Translations under genes and position numbers: made by a program | Part shown: piece by piece, positions 34,542-48,100 of the stretch | Layout: each line of letters starts with the position of its first letter | How positions within the stretch are numbered: the stretch's first letter is position 1 | Notes under the pieces: generated by a model | What the model was told of the DNA's origin: nothing | Databases searched by the model: none | Seen by the model: only the letters and a program-made list of their open reading frames with translations | Assembly (NCBI GenBank): GCA_965198875.1 | Contig: CBDAPU010000001.1 | Span: forward strand, 1,612,001 to 1,676,000 | Direction of reading: 5' to 3' | Length of the DNA: 64,000 nt | Origin: CBDAPU01 sp965198875 | GTDB lineage: Bacteria > Pseudomonadota > Gammaproteobacteria > Eutrophobiales > Eutrophobiaceae

Positions 34542-35093
34542 TTGAAAAGCTGGGTTCTCAAGCGCGCACAGCGAGTGGTAGAAAACGGCGGGGTTATTGC
34601 CTACCCGACAGAGGCGGTGATGGGTATCGGTTGCTCTCCCTGGAAACAACACGCTGTTTTTCGGCTCTTGCGATTAAAACACCGGCGGCTCGACAAGGGC
34701 TTGATCGTGGTTGCTGCAAGTATTGAGCAGTTATCCGATGTGGTTGATTTCTCAAGAGTGAAGGATCGAACCGACATATGCAACAGTTGGCCGGGTCATA
34801 TCACCTGGCTTATCCCGGCAAGATCGAAAACCCCATTTTGGTTGACCGGGCAATTTAGCAGTCTTGCGGTCAGGGTTTCAGATCACCCGATTGTCCAGTC
34901 TCTTTGCAGTGCAATGGGCCCGCTGGTTTCCACCAGCGCCAATCCCGGCGGCTGTGCACCAGCGCTGATCCAAAGGCGGGCACGCAGCTATTTTGGGCGG
35001 GGCGTCGATTATTATGTCCCGGGAAACATCGGCAATGAGCACAAACCCAGCGAAATAAAAGATGCACTCACGGGAGCCGTGATCAGGGCCTGA
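34542..35093 (+). CDS. tsaC: Threonylcarbamoyl-AMP synthase
   Basis: Makes the threonylcarbamoyl-adenylate used for tRNA t6A. 183 residues with a TTG start, short YrdC/TsaC type. The pattern GGVIAYPTEAVMGIGC, then KGLIVVAAS, WPGHITWLIPA (substrate pocket), VRVSDHP and LVSTSANPGG is standard. It works with TsaE (17.9 kb). Located 15 bases after purE. Confidence 0.95.
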   Translation: MKSWVLKRAQRVVENGGVIAYPTEAVMGIGCSPWKQHAVFRLLRLKHRRLDKGLIVVAASIEQLSDVVDFSRVKDRTDICNSWPGHITWLIPARSKTPFWLTGQFSSLAVRVSDHPIVQSLCSAMGPLVSTSANPGGCAPALIQRRARSYFGRGVDYYVPGNIGNEHKPSEIKDALTGAVIRA

Positions 35094-35336
35094 TCTTCCT
35101 GTTGTGGTTGACCCCCAGGTGCTTTTGCCATCAATGAGGCGGGGATGGTGGGTGCAAGGCGGGGCGCGCCGTCAAGTCATAATGATCAGAGACGAGGTGG
35201 ATAGACGGCTTTGGCGATGAGGGTCATGGTCGGGCAGTGTTAAGACCGCCCACAAGCCTACGCTGATCGGAAGGCATGTATCCCTGATGTTAGGCAGAGT
35301 GATCAAAACAGCCATGCTGAAAACAATGGCTTGGTG

Positions 35337-35364
35337 TTGACAGCCTCACTTTAATACATAAAAA
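35337..35364 (+). promoter_or_regulatory. Putative promoter of the Tyr-Gly-Thr tRNA cluster
   Basis: TTGACA at 35337-35342 and TAAAAA at 35359-35364 are 16 bases apart, with the tRNA starting 20 bases downstream. Confidence 0.5.
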
Positions 35365-35384
35365 TGATCGGCTTGCTTAATTTT

Positions 35385-35469
35385 GGAGGGGTACCCAAGC
35401 GGTCAACGGGGGCAGACTGTAAATCTGCTGGCACAGCCTTCGTAGGTTCGAATCCTACCCCCTCCACCA
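35385..35469 (+). tRNA. tyrU: tRNA-Tyr(GUA)
   Basis: Class II tRNA with long variable arm, anticodon GTA in CAGACTGTAAATCTG, T-loop GGTTCGAATCC, and encoded CCA. Confidence 0.97.
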
Positions 35470-35537
35470 TGTTGAAGTGGCGGGGGGTAGGCGGTAGGAC
35501 ACTCGAGTTGAGCGAGCAGATGATGGCGGATGGCAAG

Positions 35538-35611
<74 letters not shown>

Positions 35612-35753
35612 TGCTTTTTTATTGGGTGATAATAGGTGATAAGTTGACAGGTGACGGGTTGTCGGCGATGGGTAAAGAGCCTGTCCTGTTTGTGGTCGAT
35701 ATGCAGTTGTTTATTGCTTGTGGTTCGTGACGGATAACAGAAGATGGGAAAGT

Positions 35754-35829
35754 GCCCATATAGCTCAGTCGGTAGAGCACTTTCTTGGTAAGGAAGAGGT
35801 CACCGGTTCAATTCCGGTTATGGGCTCCA
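35754..35829 (+). tRNA. thrT: tRNA-Thr(GGU)
   Basis: GCCCATATAGCTCAGTCGG start, anticodon GGT in CTTTCTTGGTAAGGAAG, T-loop GGTTCAATTCC, and encoded CCA. The Tyr-Gly-Thr-tuf order matches E. coli tyrU-glyT-thrT-tufB. Confidence 0.97.
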
Positions 35830-35898
35830 TATTATGCCAAGTTATATTAGATGGATGAGTTTAATTCAAATACTTAGATCAGTGTAGAGGAACACGCT

Positions 35899-37089
35899 AT
35901 GTCCAAGGAGAAATTTGAACGCACGAAGCCGCATGTGAACGTGGGGACGATAGGCCATGTTGATCATGGCAAGACGACCCTGACGGCGGCGATTACGAAG
36001 ACGATGGCGGCGCATCATGGTGGAGAGGTGAAGGGCTATGAGCAGATTGACAATGCGCCGGAGGAGCGTGAGCGGGGCATTACGATAGCCACGGCGCATG
36101 TGGAGTATGAGAGCGCTGAGCGTCATTATGCCCATGTGGACTGTCCGGGCCATGCGGACTATGTGAAGAACATGATTACTGGTGCGGCGCAGATGGACGG
36201 GGCGGTGTTGGTGGTGAGTGCGGCGGACGGGCCGATGCCGCAGACGCGCGAGCACATTCTGCTGGCCCGTCAGGTGGGCGTGCCTTATATCGTTGTTTAC
36301 CTGAACAAGGCCGATCAGGTGGATGATGCGGAGTTGTTGGAGCTGGTGGAGATGGAGGTACGGGAGTTGCTGGACAGCTATGAGTTTCCCGGGGATGAGA
36401 CGCCGCTGGTAGTGGGCTCGGCCTTGAAGGCGCTGGAGGGGGATGAGAGTGAGATAGGCACTGCTTCCATAGAGAAACTTGTCTCGGCGATGGACGACTA
36501 CATTCCGGTGCCGGAGCGACCGGTAGACCAGCCCTTTTTATTGCCGATAGAGGATGTCTTCTCGATCAGTGGCCGGGGTACGGTGGTGACGGGTCGAGTG
36601 GAGCGCGGCATAGTGAAGGTAGGTGAGGAGATAGAGATAGTAGGCGTCAAAGAGACGCAGAAGACCACCTGCACGGGTGTGGAGATGTTTCGCAAGTTAC
36701 TGGATGAGGGTCGTGCGGGGGATAACGTGGGGGTGTTGCTGCGCGGTACCAAGCGAGATGAGGTGGAGCGGGGTCAGGTGCTGTGCAAGCCGGGGAGCAT
36801 CACGCCGCATACGAAGTTTGAATGTGAGGTGTATGTATTGAGCAAGGAGGAGGGGGGTCGGCACACGCCGTTTTTCGCCAACTATCGTCCGCAGTTTTAC
36901 TTTCGGACGACGGATGTGACCGGTGCGGTGACCCTGCCGGAGGGGACGGAGATGGTGATGCCGGGGGATAATATCAAGATCAGCGTGGAGTTAATCAATC
37001 CGATAGCGATGGAAGAGGGTCTGCGGTTTGCGATACGTGAGGGCGGACGCACAGTCGGTGCCGGTGTCGTCGCCAGGATTATTGAGTAA
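35899..37089 (+). CDS. tuf: Elongation factor Tu (copy 1)
   Basis: Delivers aminoacyl-tRNA to the ribosome. 396 residues with G1 GHVDHGKT, G3 DCPGHADYV and G4 NKAD intact. The protein differs from copy 2 (52817) at three places seen by eye: Lys versus Arg at 45, Lys versus Val at 297, and Arg versus Lys at 393. The near-identity at DNA level fits ongoing gene conversion. It follows the tRNA cluster, as tufB does in E. coli. Confidence 0.99.
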   Translation: MSKEKFERTKPHVNVGTIGHVDHGKTTLTAAITKTMAAHHGGEVKGYEQIDNAPEERERGITIATAHVEYESAERHYAHVDCPGHADYVKNMITGAAQMDGAVLVVSAADGPMPQTREHILLARQVGVPYIVVYLNKADQVDDAELLELVEMEVRELLDSYEFPGDETPLVVGSALKALEGDESEIGTASIEKLVSAMDDYIPVPERPVDQPFLLPIEDVFSISGRGTVVTGRVERGIVKVGEEIEIVGVKETQKTTCTGVEMFRKLLDEGRAGDNVGVLLRGTKRDEVERGQVLCKPGSITPHTKFECEVYVLSKEEGGRHTPFFANYRPQFYFRTTDVTGAVTLPEGTEMVMPGDNIKISVELINPIAMEEGLRFAIREGGRTVGAGVVARIIE

Positions 37090-37244
37090 GTCGTCGTGCC
37101 CCTCAGCCCATAAGGCGCTGGCGCTCGATGAGACATAATGAGACATACATGGTTTTTATCATGCTATTAGAAAATGGCTTTTCCCGGAAAGACGATCCAC
37201 TGATCAGGCGGTATCGCTTTGCATAATGACGAATACATAGCGCA

Positions 37245-37320
37245 AGGCCAGTAGCTCAATTGGCAGAGCGGCGGTCTCCAAAACCGCAGGTTGGGGGTTC
37301 GACTCCCTCCTGGCCTGCCA
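37245..37320 (+). tRNA. trpT: tRNA-Trp(CCA)
   Basis: AGGCCAGTAGCTCAATTGG start, anticodon CCA in CGGTCTCCAAAACCG, T-loop GGTTCGACTCC and encoded CCA. Located between tuf and secE. Confidence 0.97.
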
Positions 37321-37350
37321 ACCTGTCAGGCTATGTAAAATGATGAGACG

Positions 37351-37731
37351 ATGAGTTCGAATATAGAAACGGTAAACCCCAAACTGGATTTAATAAAAAT
37401 TATCATTGCGGTACTGATACTCATCGCCGCCCTCGTTGGTTTTTATTATTTTGAAGATCACTCTACGCCATTGCGCGTGGCCGTGATCTTGACAGCGGCG
37501 GGGATTGCCATCTGGATTGCCTTGCAGACGGAGCAGGGCAGGACGTTATGGCACTTTATCCAGGACGCCCAAATCGAAGTACGCAAGGTAGTCTGGCCGA
37601 CCCGACAGGAGAGTGCACAGACCACGTTTCTGGTGTTTCTCGTTGTGATCATAACGGCGCTCATACTGTGGGGGCTCGATACATTATTGGGATGGGCCGT
37701 CAGGGGGTTGCTCGGTGGACCAGGAGGCTGA
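37351..37731 (+). CDS. secE: Preprotein translocase subunit SecE
   Basis: 126 residues with three hydrophobic spans (about 16-34, 41-58 and 92-116), like E. coli SecE. The conserved amphipathic segment EVRKVVWPTRQES precedes the last span. Clamps SecY, whose gene is at the right edge of the window. Confidence 0.97.
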   Translation: MSSNIETVNPKLDLIKIIIAVLILIAALVGFYYFEDHSTPLRVAVILTAAGIAIWIALQTEQGRTLWHFIQDAQIEVRKVVWPTRQESAQTTFLVFLVVIITALILWGLDTLLGWAVRGLLGGPGG

Positions 37732-37741
37732 GGCGGTGGCA

Positions 37742-38269
37742 ATGAGGTGGTATGTGGTTCAGGCCTATTCAGGCTATGAACAACATGTCATGCGAACCAT
37801 TCAGGAGCGCATTGAGCGCAGTGGCATGAAGGAGCAGTTTGGCGAGATTCTGGTGCCCACCGAGGAAGTGGTTGAGATGCGAGATGGCAAGAAACGCAAA
37901 AGTGATCGTAAATTCTTCCCCGGTTATGTGCTGGTGCAAATGGAAATGAATGACGCCACCTGGCACCTGATCAAAGAAGCGCCACGGGTGTTGGGTTTTA
38001 TTGGCGGCACCACAGATAAGCCGGCGCCGATCAGCGATGCTGAGGCCGACTCCATCTTGCAGCGTGTTGAGGACGGGGTCGATAAGCCAAGACCGAAAAT
38101 ACTTTTCGAACCGGGTGAGGTTGTGCGGGTCACAGACGGGCCGTTTAATGATTTTAACGGTGTCGTTGAGGAGGTGAATTATGAAAAAAGCCGCCTTCGG
38201 GTATCCGTATTGATCTTTGGACGTTCGACGCCGGTGGAGCTTGAGTTCACACAGGTGGAAAAAGAATAG
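37742..38269 (+). CDS. nusG: Transcription elongation/antitermination factor NusG
   Basis: 175 residues starting MRWYVVQAYSGYEQHVMRT; the ATG at 37742 fits the family start better than the upstream GTG of the open frame. The NGN domain has KFFPGYVLVQMEM, and the C-terminal KOW domain has FEPGEVVRVTDGPFNDFNG. It starts 11 bases after secE, as in most bacteria. Confidence 0.97.
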   Translation: MRWYVVQAYSGYEQHVMRTIQERIERSGMKEQFGEILVPTEEVVEMRDGKKRKSDRKFFPGYVLVQMEMNDATWHLIKEAPRVLGFIGGTTDKPAPISDAEADSILQRVEDGVDKPRPKILFEPGEVVRVTDGPFNDFNGVVEEVNYEKSRLRVSVLIFGRSTPVELEFTQVEKE

Positions 38270-38372
38270 TCGCCGTTCAAGACGATTATGTTGTTGTTGA
38301 AAGCAAAGCGCTTAACTAACGGGGCGTGTTGGCTCACCAGCCCCGGCATGTGTGCACCTAAAGGAGTGTAGA

Positions 38373-38804
38373 GTGGCGAAAAAAATTGAAACCTACATCA
38401 AACTGCAAGTACCTGCAGGGCAGGCGAATCCCAGCCCGCCCGTGGGTCCTGCCTTAGGCCAGCATGGTTTGAACATCATGGAGTTCTGCAAGGCCTTCAA
38501 TGCACAAACCCAAAGCATGGAGCAGGGACTACCCGTGCCGGTCGTCATCACCGTGTATGCGGATAAAAGTTTTACTTTTATCACCAAGACGACGCCGGCA
38601 TCGCATTTATTGAAGAAGGCCGCTGGGATCCGTAGCGGTAGCAGTAAACCCAATACGGATAAGGTGGGAGCAGTCACGAGGGCGCAGCTAGAGGACATTG
38701 CAAAAGCCAAAGAGCCCGATTTAACCGGCGCAGATATGGCTGCGGCAGTACGCACTATCGCCGGCACAGCCCGCAGCATGGGCATTGAGACGGAAGAGGT
38801 ATAA
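38373..38804 (+). CDS. rplK: 50S ribosomal protein L11
   Basis: GTG start at 38373 (AKKIETYIKLQVPAGQANPS) with AAGGAG six bases upstream; 143 residues, the usual length. Binds the 23S GTPase-associated centre. First gene of the rplKA pair; a leader of about 100 bases follows nusG. Confidence 0.98.
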   Translation: MAKKIETYIKLQVPAGQANPSPPVGPALGQHGLNIMEFCKAFNAQTQSMEQGLPVPVVITVYADKSFTFITKTTPASHLLKKAAGIRSGSSKPNTDKVGAVTRAQLEDIAKAKEPDLTGADMAAAVRTIAGTARSMGIETEEV

Positions 38805-38806
38805 CC

Positions 38807-39496
38807 ATGCCCAAATTATCTAAACGCATGAAAGCGATAACAGAGAAGATATCGACACATCAACCCTGTCCGTTATCGGACGCCATTCATCTTGTGAAGG
38901 AATGCGCCACGGCAAAATTCGATGAAACGGTTGAAGTGGCCGTCAATCTGGGTGTCGATCCGAGGAAATCGGATCAGGTCGTAAGGGGCGCAACGGTACT
39001 GCCCAGGGGCACCGGGAAAACAGTCAAGGTCGCGGTCTTCGCCGAGGGCGAGCAGGCGAAAGACGCCCAATCGGCGGGCGCTGAATCAGTGGGCATGGCC
39101 GATCTGGCGGAGAAAATCCAGGGTGGTTTTATGGATTTTGATGTTGTTATCGCCGCCCCGGACGCCATGTCTATCGTTGGCAAATTGGGCAAGGTGCTGG
39201 GCCCTCGGGGATTGATGCCAAACCCGAAAGTGGGCACGGTGAGCAAAAACATTCGCCAGGCCGTGCAAAATGCAAAAGCAGGCCAGGTCCGTTATCGCAC
39301 CGACAAGAACGGGATTATCCATTGTGGCATTGGTAAGGCGTCATTCCCCCCCGGCGACATAAAAGAAAACCTGACCGCCCTGCTCACGGCCCTGAGCAAG
39401 GCAAAACCGGGTTCAGCGAAAGGGGTCTACTTAAAGAAGATCAGTTTGTCCACGACCATGGGGCCTGGCGTGGTGGTGGATCAAAGCACATTGTGA
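38807..39496 (+). CDS. rplA: 50S ribosomal protein L1
   Basis: 229 residues. MPNPKVGTV, KNGIIHCGIGK and the L1-stalk binding region are normal. Starts two bases after rplK. In the family L1 represses its own operon by binding the rplK leader. Confidence 0.98.
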   Translation: MPKLSKRMKAITEKISTHQPCPLSDAIHLVKECATAKFDETVEVAVNLGVDPRKSDQVVRGATVLPRGTGKTVKVAVFAEGEQAKDAQSAGAESVGMADLAEKIQGGFMDFDVVIAAPDAMSIVGKLGKVLGPRGLMPNPKVGTVSKNIRQAVQNAKAGQVRYRTDKNGIIHCGIGKASFPPGDIKENLTALLTALSKAKPGSAKGVYLKKISLSTTMGPGVVVDQSTL

Positions 39497-39619
39497 TCAA
39501 TGGCCTTAATCATGCCTTATCTGGAATGTTTGGGGCTCGAAAACGTAGCTTTCTTGCATCTTCAGTCGCTGTGGTGATTGAAGATGGTGGTATCTATATA
39601 TTTACCACAACAAAACTTT

Positions 39620-39720
39620 GGGCTGGTGGATGGATGCACTGGCCGTCAAAGACCGCAGGTGTGATGGGCGCAGATGTGTGTGGCGTCACTTAATTGCCTG
39701 CGTAGACGGTGAAACCCGAA
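39620..39720 (+). promoter_or_regulatory. L10 leader RNA (autoregulatory site for rplJL)
   Basis: AAAGACCGCAGG near 39648 and the later CCTGCGTAGACGGTG at 39697-39711 correspond to the two paired strands of the E. coli rplJ leader, where L10-L12 complexes bind. The gap between rplA and rplJ (358 bases) holds no gene. An AT-rich promoter-like region lies before it near 39575-39605. Confidence 0.8.
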
Positions 39721-39854
39721 ACAGGTTTACCTGGCGCACGGTCATCGTGATATTAAAGATTGACATACCGGATCAGGGAGTTGGCGACTGCGATGTAAAT
39801 CAGAGCGCAGAGTTAAGTTAAGTATGTCTTCACGGTAACGGGAGGTGAGTGTTT

Positions 39855-40382
39855 GTGGGTCTTACGCTAGAGCAAAAACAGGCGATTGTGGGTGAGGTCG
39901 CCCAGGTAGCGAGCAGGGCGCCGACCGCGATTGTAGCGGAGTATACGGGCTTGAACGTGGCTGATATGACGGCATTACGTCAAAGCGCCCGCCATGCCGG
40001 TGTCTACCTGAAGGTGGTTCGTAATACGCTGGCGCGTCGGGCCTTGCAGGGTTCGAAGTTCGAATGTATGCGCGATGGTCTTGTCGGCCCCTTGCTCCTG
40101 GCCTTCTCGAATGAGGAGCCGGGTTCGGCGGCGAAGGTGATTCGCGATTTTGCCAGAGACAATGACAAATTGGTGGTGAGGCTTCTGGCGACAGATGGTC
40201 AGTTGTTAGAAGTTGCCGCTATCGAGCGTTTGGCTAATTTACCTTCACTGGAGAAGGCGCGTGCTATGTTGCTTGGATTGTTCAAGGCGCCGCTCGGCAG
40301 ACTCCTTCGCACTTTATCAGAGCCGCAGGCGAGATTTGTGCGCGTGCTGGGCGCCTGGCGTGAGCAAAAAGAAGTGGCGTAG
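39855..40382 (+). CDS. rplJ: 50S ribosomal protein L10
   Basis: GTG start at 39855 chosen because GGAGGT ends eight bases upstream; a GTG six bases earlier is too close to it. About 175 residues: LTLEQKQAIVGEVAQVA, VVRNTLARRAL and the C-terminal helix that holds L7/L12 dimers. Starts after the L10 leader. Confidence 0.97.
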   Translation: MGLTLEQKQAIVGEVAQVASRAPTAIVAEYTGLNVADMTALRQSARHAGVYLKVVRNTLARRALQGSKFECMRDGLVGPLLLAFSNEEPGSAAKVIRDFARDNDKLVVRLLATDGQLLEVAAIERLANLPSLEKARAMLLGLFKAPLGRLLRTLSEPQARFVRVLGAWREQKEVA

Positions 40383-40427
40383 CAATGTGTCCGGTTAAAT
40401 AAGTTTAATGATCAGGAGTGAAAAAAA

Positions 40428-40805
40428 ATGACTGTTTCAAAAGATGAATTAAAAGAAGCGTTAAGCAACATGCCGGTTCTGGAGCTGGTGGAGTTGATAT
40501 CGGATCTGGAAGAGCAGTGGGGCGTCTCCGCTGCCGCACCGGTGGCTGTGGCTGCGGCGCCCGGTGCCGGCGTGGCTGAGGTTGAGGAGGAGAAGACCGA
40601 GTTTGATGTGGTAATGAGCAGTTTTGGCGATAACAAGGTGGCGGTCATTAAAGTGGTGCGTGCGGTGACGAGCATGGGGCTGAAAGAAGCGAAAGACCTG
40701 GTTGAAGGGATCCCCTCAACGATCCGGGAAGCGGCAGGCAAAGACGAGGCCGAAGAGGTAAAAAAGCAGCTTGAGGAAGCCGGCGCCACCGTTGAGCTTA
40801 AATAA
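40428..40805 (+). CDS. rplL: 50S ribosomal protein L7/L12
   Basis: 125 residues. N-terminal dimerisation helices, an Ala-rich hinge, and the C-terminal factor-binding domain with KVVRAVTSMGLKEAKDLVEG. Follows rplJ at the usual spacing. rpoB begins about 100 bases later. Confidence 0.98.
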   Translation: MTVSKDELKEALSNMPVLELVELISDLEEQWGVSAAAPVAVAAAPGAGVAEVEEEKTEFDVVMSSFGDNKVAVIKVVRAVTSMGLKEAKDLVEGIPSTIREAAGKDEAEEVKKQLEEAGATVELK

Positions 40806-40902
40806 TCACTTAAATCGGGCGCTCAAGGGTCGAACATACCAATCGACCGCTGGCAGTGGTTGTAATGTTTGAATGCAACAACAGTGACCGTGAGGCTATG
40901 TC

Positions 40903-45045
<4,143 letters not shown>

Positions 45046-45110
45046 GGCAACGCCAATGGGGTTTAACATGATCAGCATGTCGTCCACCTTGACTTTGGAG
45101 GGAGTGAACT

Positions 45111-48100
45111 TTGAAAGACTTACTTAGGCTCTTAAAACAGCAAAATCAGGTTGACGAGTTTGACGCCATTTCTATCGGCCTAGCCTCACCGGAGAAGATC
45201 CGCTCATGGTCCTTTGGTGAGGTTAAAAAGCCGGAGACGATCAATTACCGCACCTTCAAGCCGGAGCGGGACGGCCTGTTTTGCGCCAAGATATTCGGCC
45301 CGACAAAAGACTATGAGTGTCTGTGCGGCAAATACAAAAGACTGAAACACCGGGGGGTCGTCTGTGAAAAATGCGGTGTGGAAGTGACGTTATCCAAAGT
45401 GCGCCGTGAGCGCATGGGGCACATTGAACTGGCCAGTCCGGTGGCGCACATCTGGTATCTGAAATCATTGCCGTCCCGCCTGGGATTGTTGCTGGATATA
45501 AAGCTGCGCGAAATTGAACGGGTGCTCTATTTCGAGGCCTATGTCGTCATCGAGCCGGGCATGACCGAGCTGGAACGCGGGCAGCTATTAACCGAAGAGA
45601 GCTATCTTGAGGCCATTGAACAATATGGCGATGAGTTCGAGGCGCGTATGGGCGCCGAGGCCATCCATGAGTTATTGATGACCATAGACATTGATGCCGA
45701 GATACAGGTTCTGCGCGAAGAGATGCAGCAAACCCGATCCGAGACCAAGCTGAAAAATTTATCCAAGCGATTAAAACTGCTTGAGGCATTTCAGAAGTCC
45801 GGCAACAAACCACAATGGATGGTGATGGAAGTCCTGCCGGTATTGCCACCGGATCTGCGCCCCCTGGTGCCCCTGGATGGCGGACGTTTCGCCACATCGG
45901 ATCTGAATGACTTATATCGGCGGGTCATTAACCGCAACAATCGGCTGAAGCGTCTGCTGGATCTGAATGCGCCGGACATCATCGTGCGTAACGAAAAACG
46001 CATGTTGCAGGAGTCGGTGGACGCCCTGCTGGACAACGGCAGACGCGGCCGCGCCATTACCGGCGCCAACAAGCTGCCGCTCAAATCCCTGGCCGATATG
46101 ATCAAGGGCAAGCAGGGTCGTTTCCGTCAAAACCTGCTGGGTAAACGGGTCGACTACTCCGGTCGCTCGGTGATTGTGGTTGGCCCCACCCTGAAACTGC
46201 ATCAGTGCGGCCTGCCGAAGAAAATGGCCCTGGAATTATTCAAGCCCTTCATCTTCAGCAAACTGGAAAGGCGGGGGCTGGCCACCACCATCAAGGCGGC
46301 GAAAAAACTGGTTGAGAGAGAGGGACCGGAGGTCTGGGATATTCTGGAAGAGGTCATACGGGAGCATCCGGTGATGTTAAATCGGGCGCCGACCCTGCAT
46401 CGGCTCGGCATTCAGTCTTTTGAGCCGGTGCTCATTGAAGGCAAGGCCATTCAGCTACACCCGCTGGTTTGTTTCGCCTTTAACGCCGATTTTGATGGCG
46501 ATCAGATGGCCGTGCATGTGCCTTTATCCATAGAGGCGCAGTTAGAGGCGCGCACCTTGATGATGTCCACCAACAACATCCTCTCACCAACGAACGGCGA
46601 GCCGGTTATCGTACCGACCCAGGATGTGGTGCTGGGGCTTTATTATTTAACCCGTGAATCCCTCGCCGCCAGCGTCAGGGGGGCTGGGATGGTGTTCGCC
46701 GATGTGGATGAGGTGCACCGAGCCTACCAATGTGGCGTGGTGGACCTGAATGCACGGATCACGGTTCGCATCAAGCAGGTGTTGGCGGATGAGAGCGGCG
46801 AGATAACAACAACCCGTGAACGTGTCGACACCACAGTGGGCCGTGCCTTATTGTCTCGCATCTTGCCGGAGGGGCTGCCGTTTTCATTGGTGAACAAGTC
46901 GCTGATAGAGTGCAGCCGACATGCACAGGCGGATATACAATCCATCGCCATTTTGCCTAAAAACGCTATCTCGAAACTGATCGATATCTGTTATCGAAAG
47001 CTGGGCTTGAAGACAACCGTGATCTTTGCCGATCAGTTGATGTACATGGGGTTTTACTATTCAACCCGTGCCGGTATTTCATTTTGCATCGATGACATTC
47101 GCATACCGGAGGAAAAGGCCGATATCATCAGCAGGGCCGAGAAGCAGGTTCAGCAGTTTCAGGAACAATACACCTCCGGTCTGATCACCGATGGTGAGCG
47201 TTATAACAAGGTCGTCGATATCTGGTCGCATACCAATGATCGGATCGCCAAGGCGATGATGGACAAACTGAGTGTGGACGAGGTGGCCGATGCCGGGGGC
47301 AAGGCCGTCCGCGAGCTGTCGTTTAATTCTATTTTCATGATGGTGGACTCCGGCGCCCGGGGCTCAGCGGCACAGATGCGACAGCTCGCCGGTATGCGCG
47401 GTCTGATGGCGAAACCGGACGGCTCCATTATTGAAACGCCGATCACGGCCAACTTCCGTGAAGGTCTTGACGTGTTACAGTACTTCATCTCCACCCACGG
47501 CGCCCGCAAGGGTCTGACGGATACCGCATTAAAAACCGCCAACTCAGGTTATCTGACCCGGCGCCTGGTGGACGTCGCCCAGGATCTGGTCGTCACTGAG
47601 CATGATTGTGGTACGGCGGAAGGGGTTAAGTTGACCTCTCTCATTAAAGGGGGTGATGTTGTTGAACCCTTGCGTGAGCGTGTGCTGGGTCGGGTGCTGG
47701 CGGCGGACGCCATCAAGCCGGGCGGCGATGATGTTGTTGCGCCTGCAGGCACATTACTGGATGAGCACTGGGTGGGCATACTGGATGAGCGCGGCATTGA
47801 TGAGGTGCTGGTGCGCTCCGCCATCACCTGCGAGACCCGTCATGGGATCTGTGCGAATTGCTACGGGCGTGATCTGGGGCGCGGTCATATCGTCAACATT
47901 GGCGAGGCGGTGGGAGTGGTTGCCGCCCAATCCATCGGCGAGCCGGGCACGCAACTGACCATGCGTACCTTCCATATCGGCGGCGCCGCCTCGCGTACTG
48001 TGATCAGTCACATTGAAGCAAAATATGGCGGCGCCATTCGCCTGCATAATGTGAAGCTGCTGGATCAGGCGGGCGGCAGGAAAAAAGTCGTGGTGTCCCG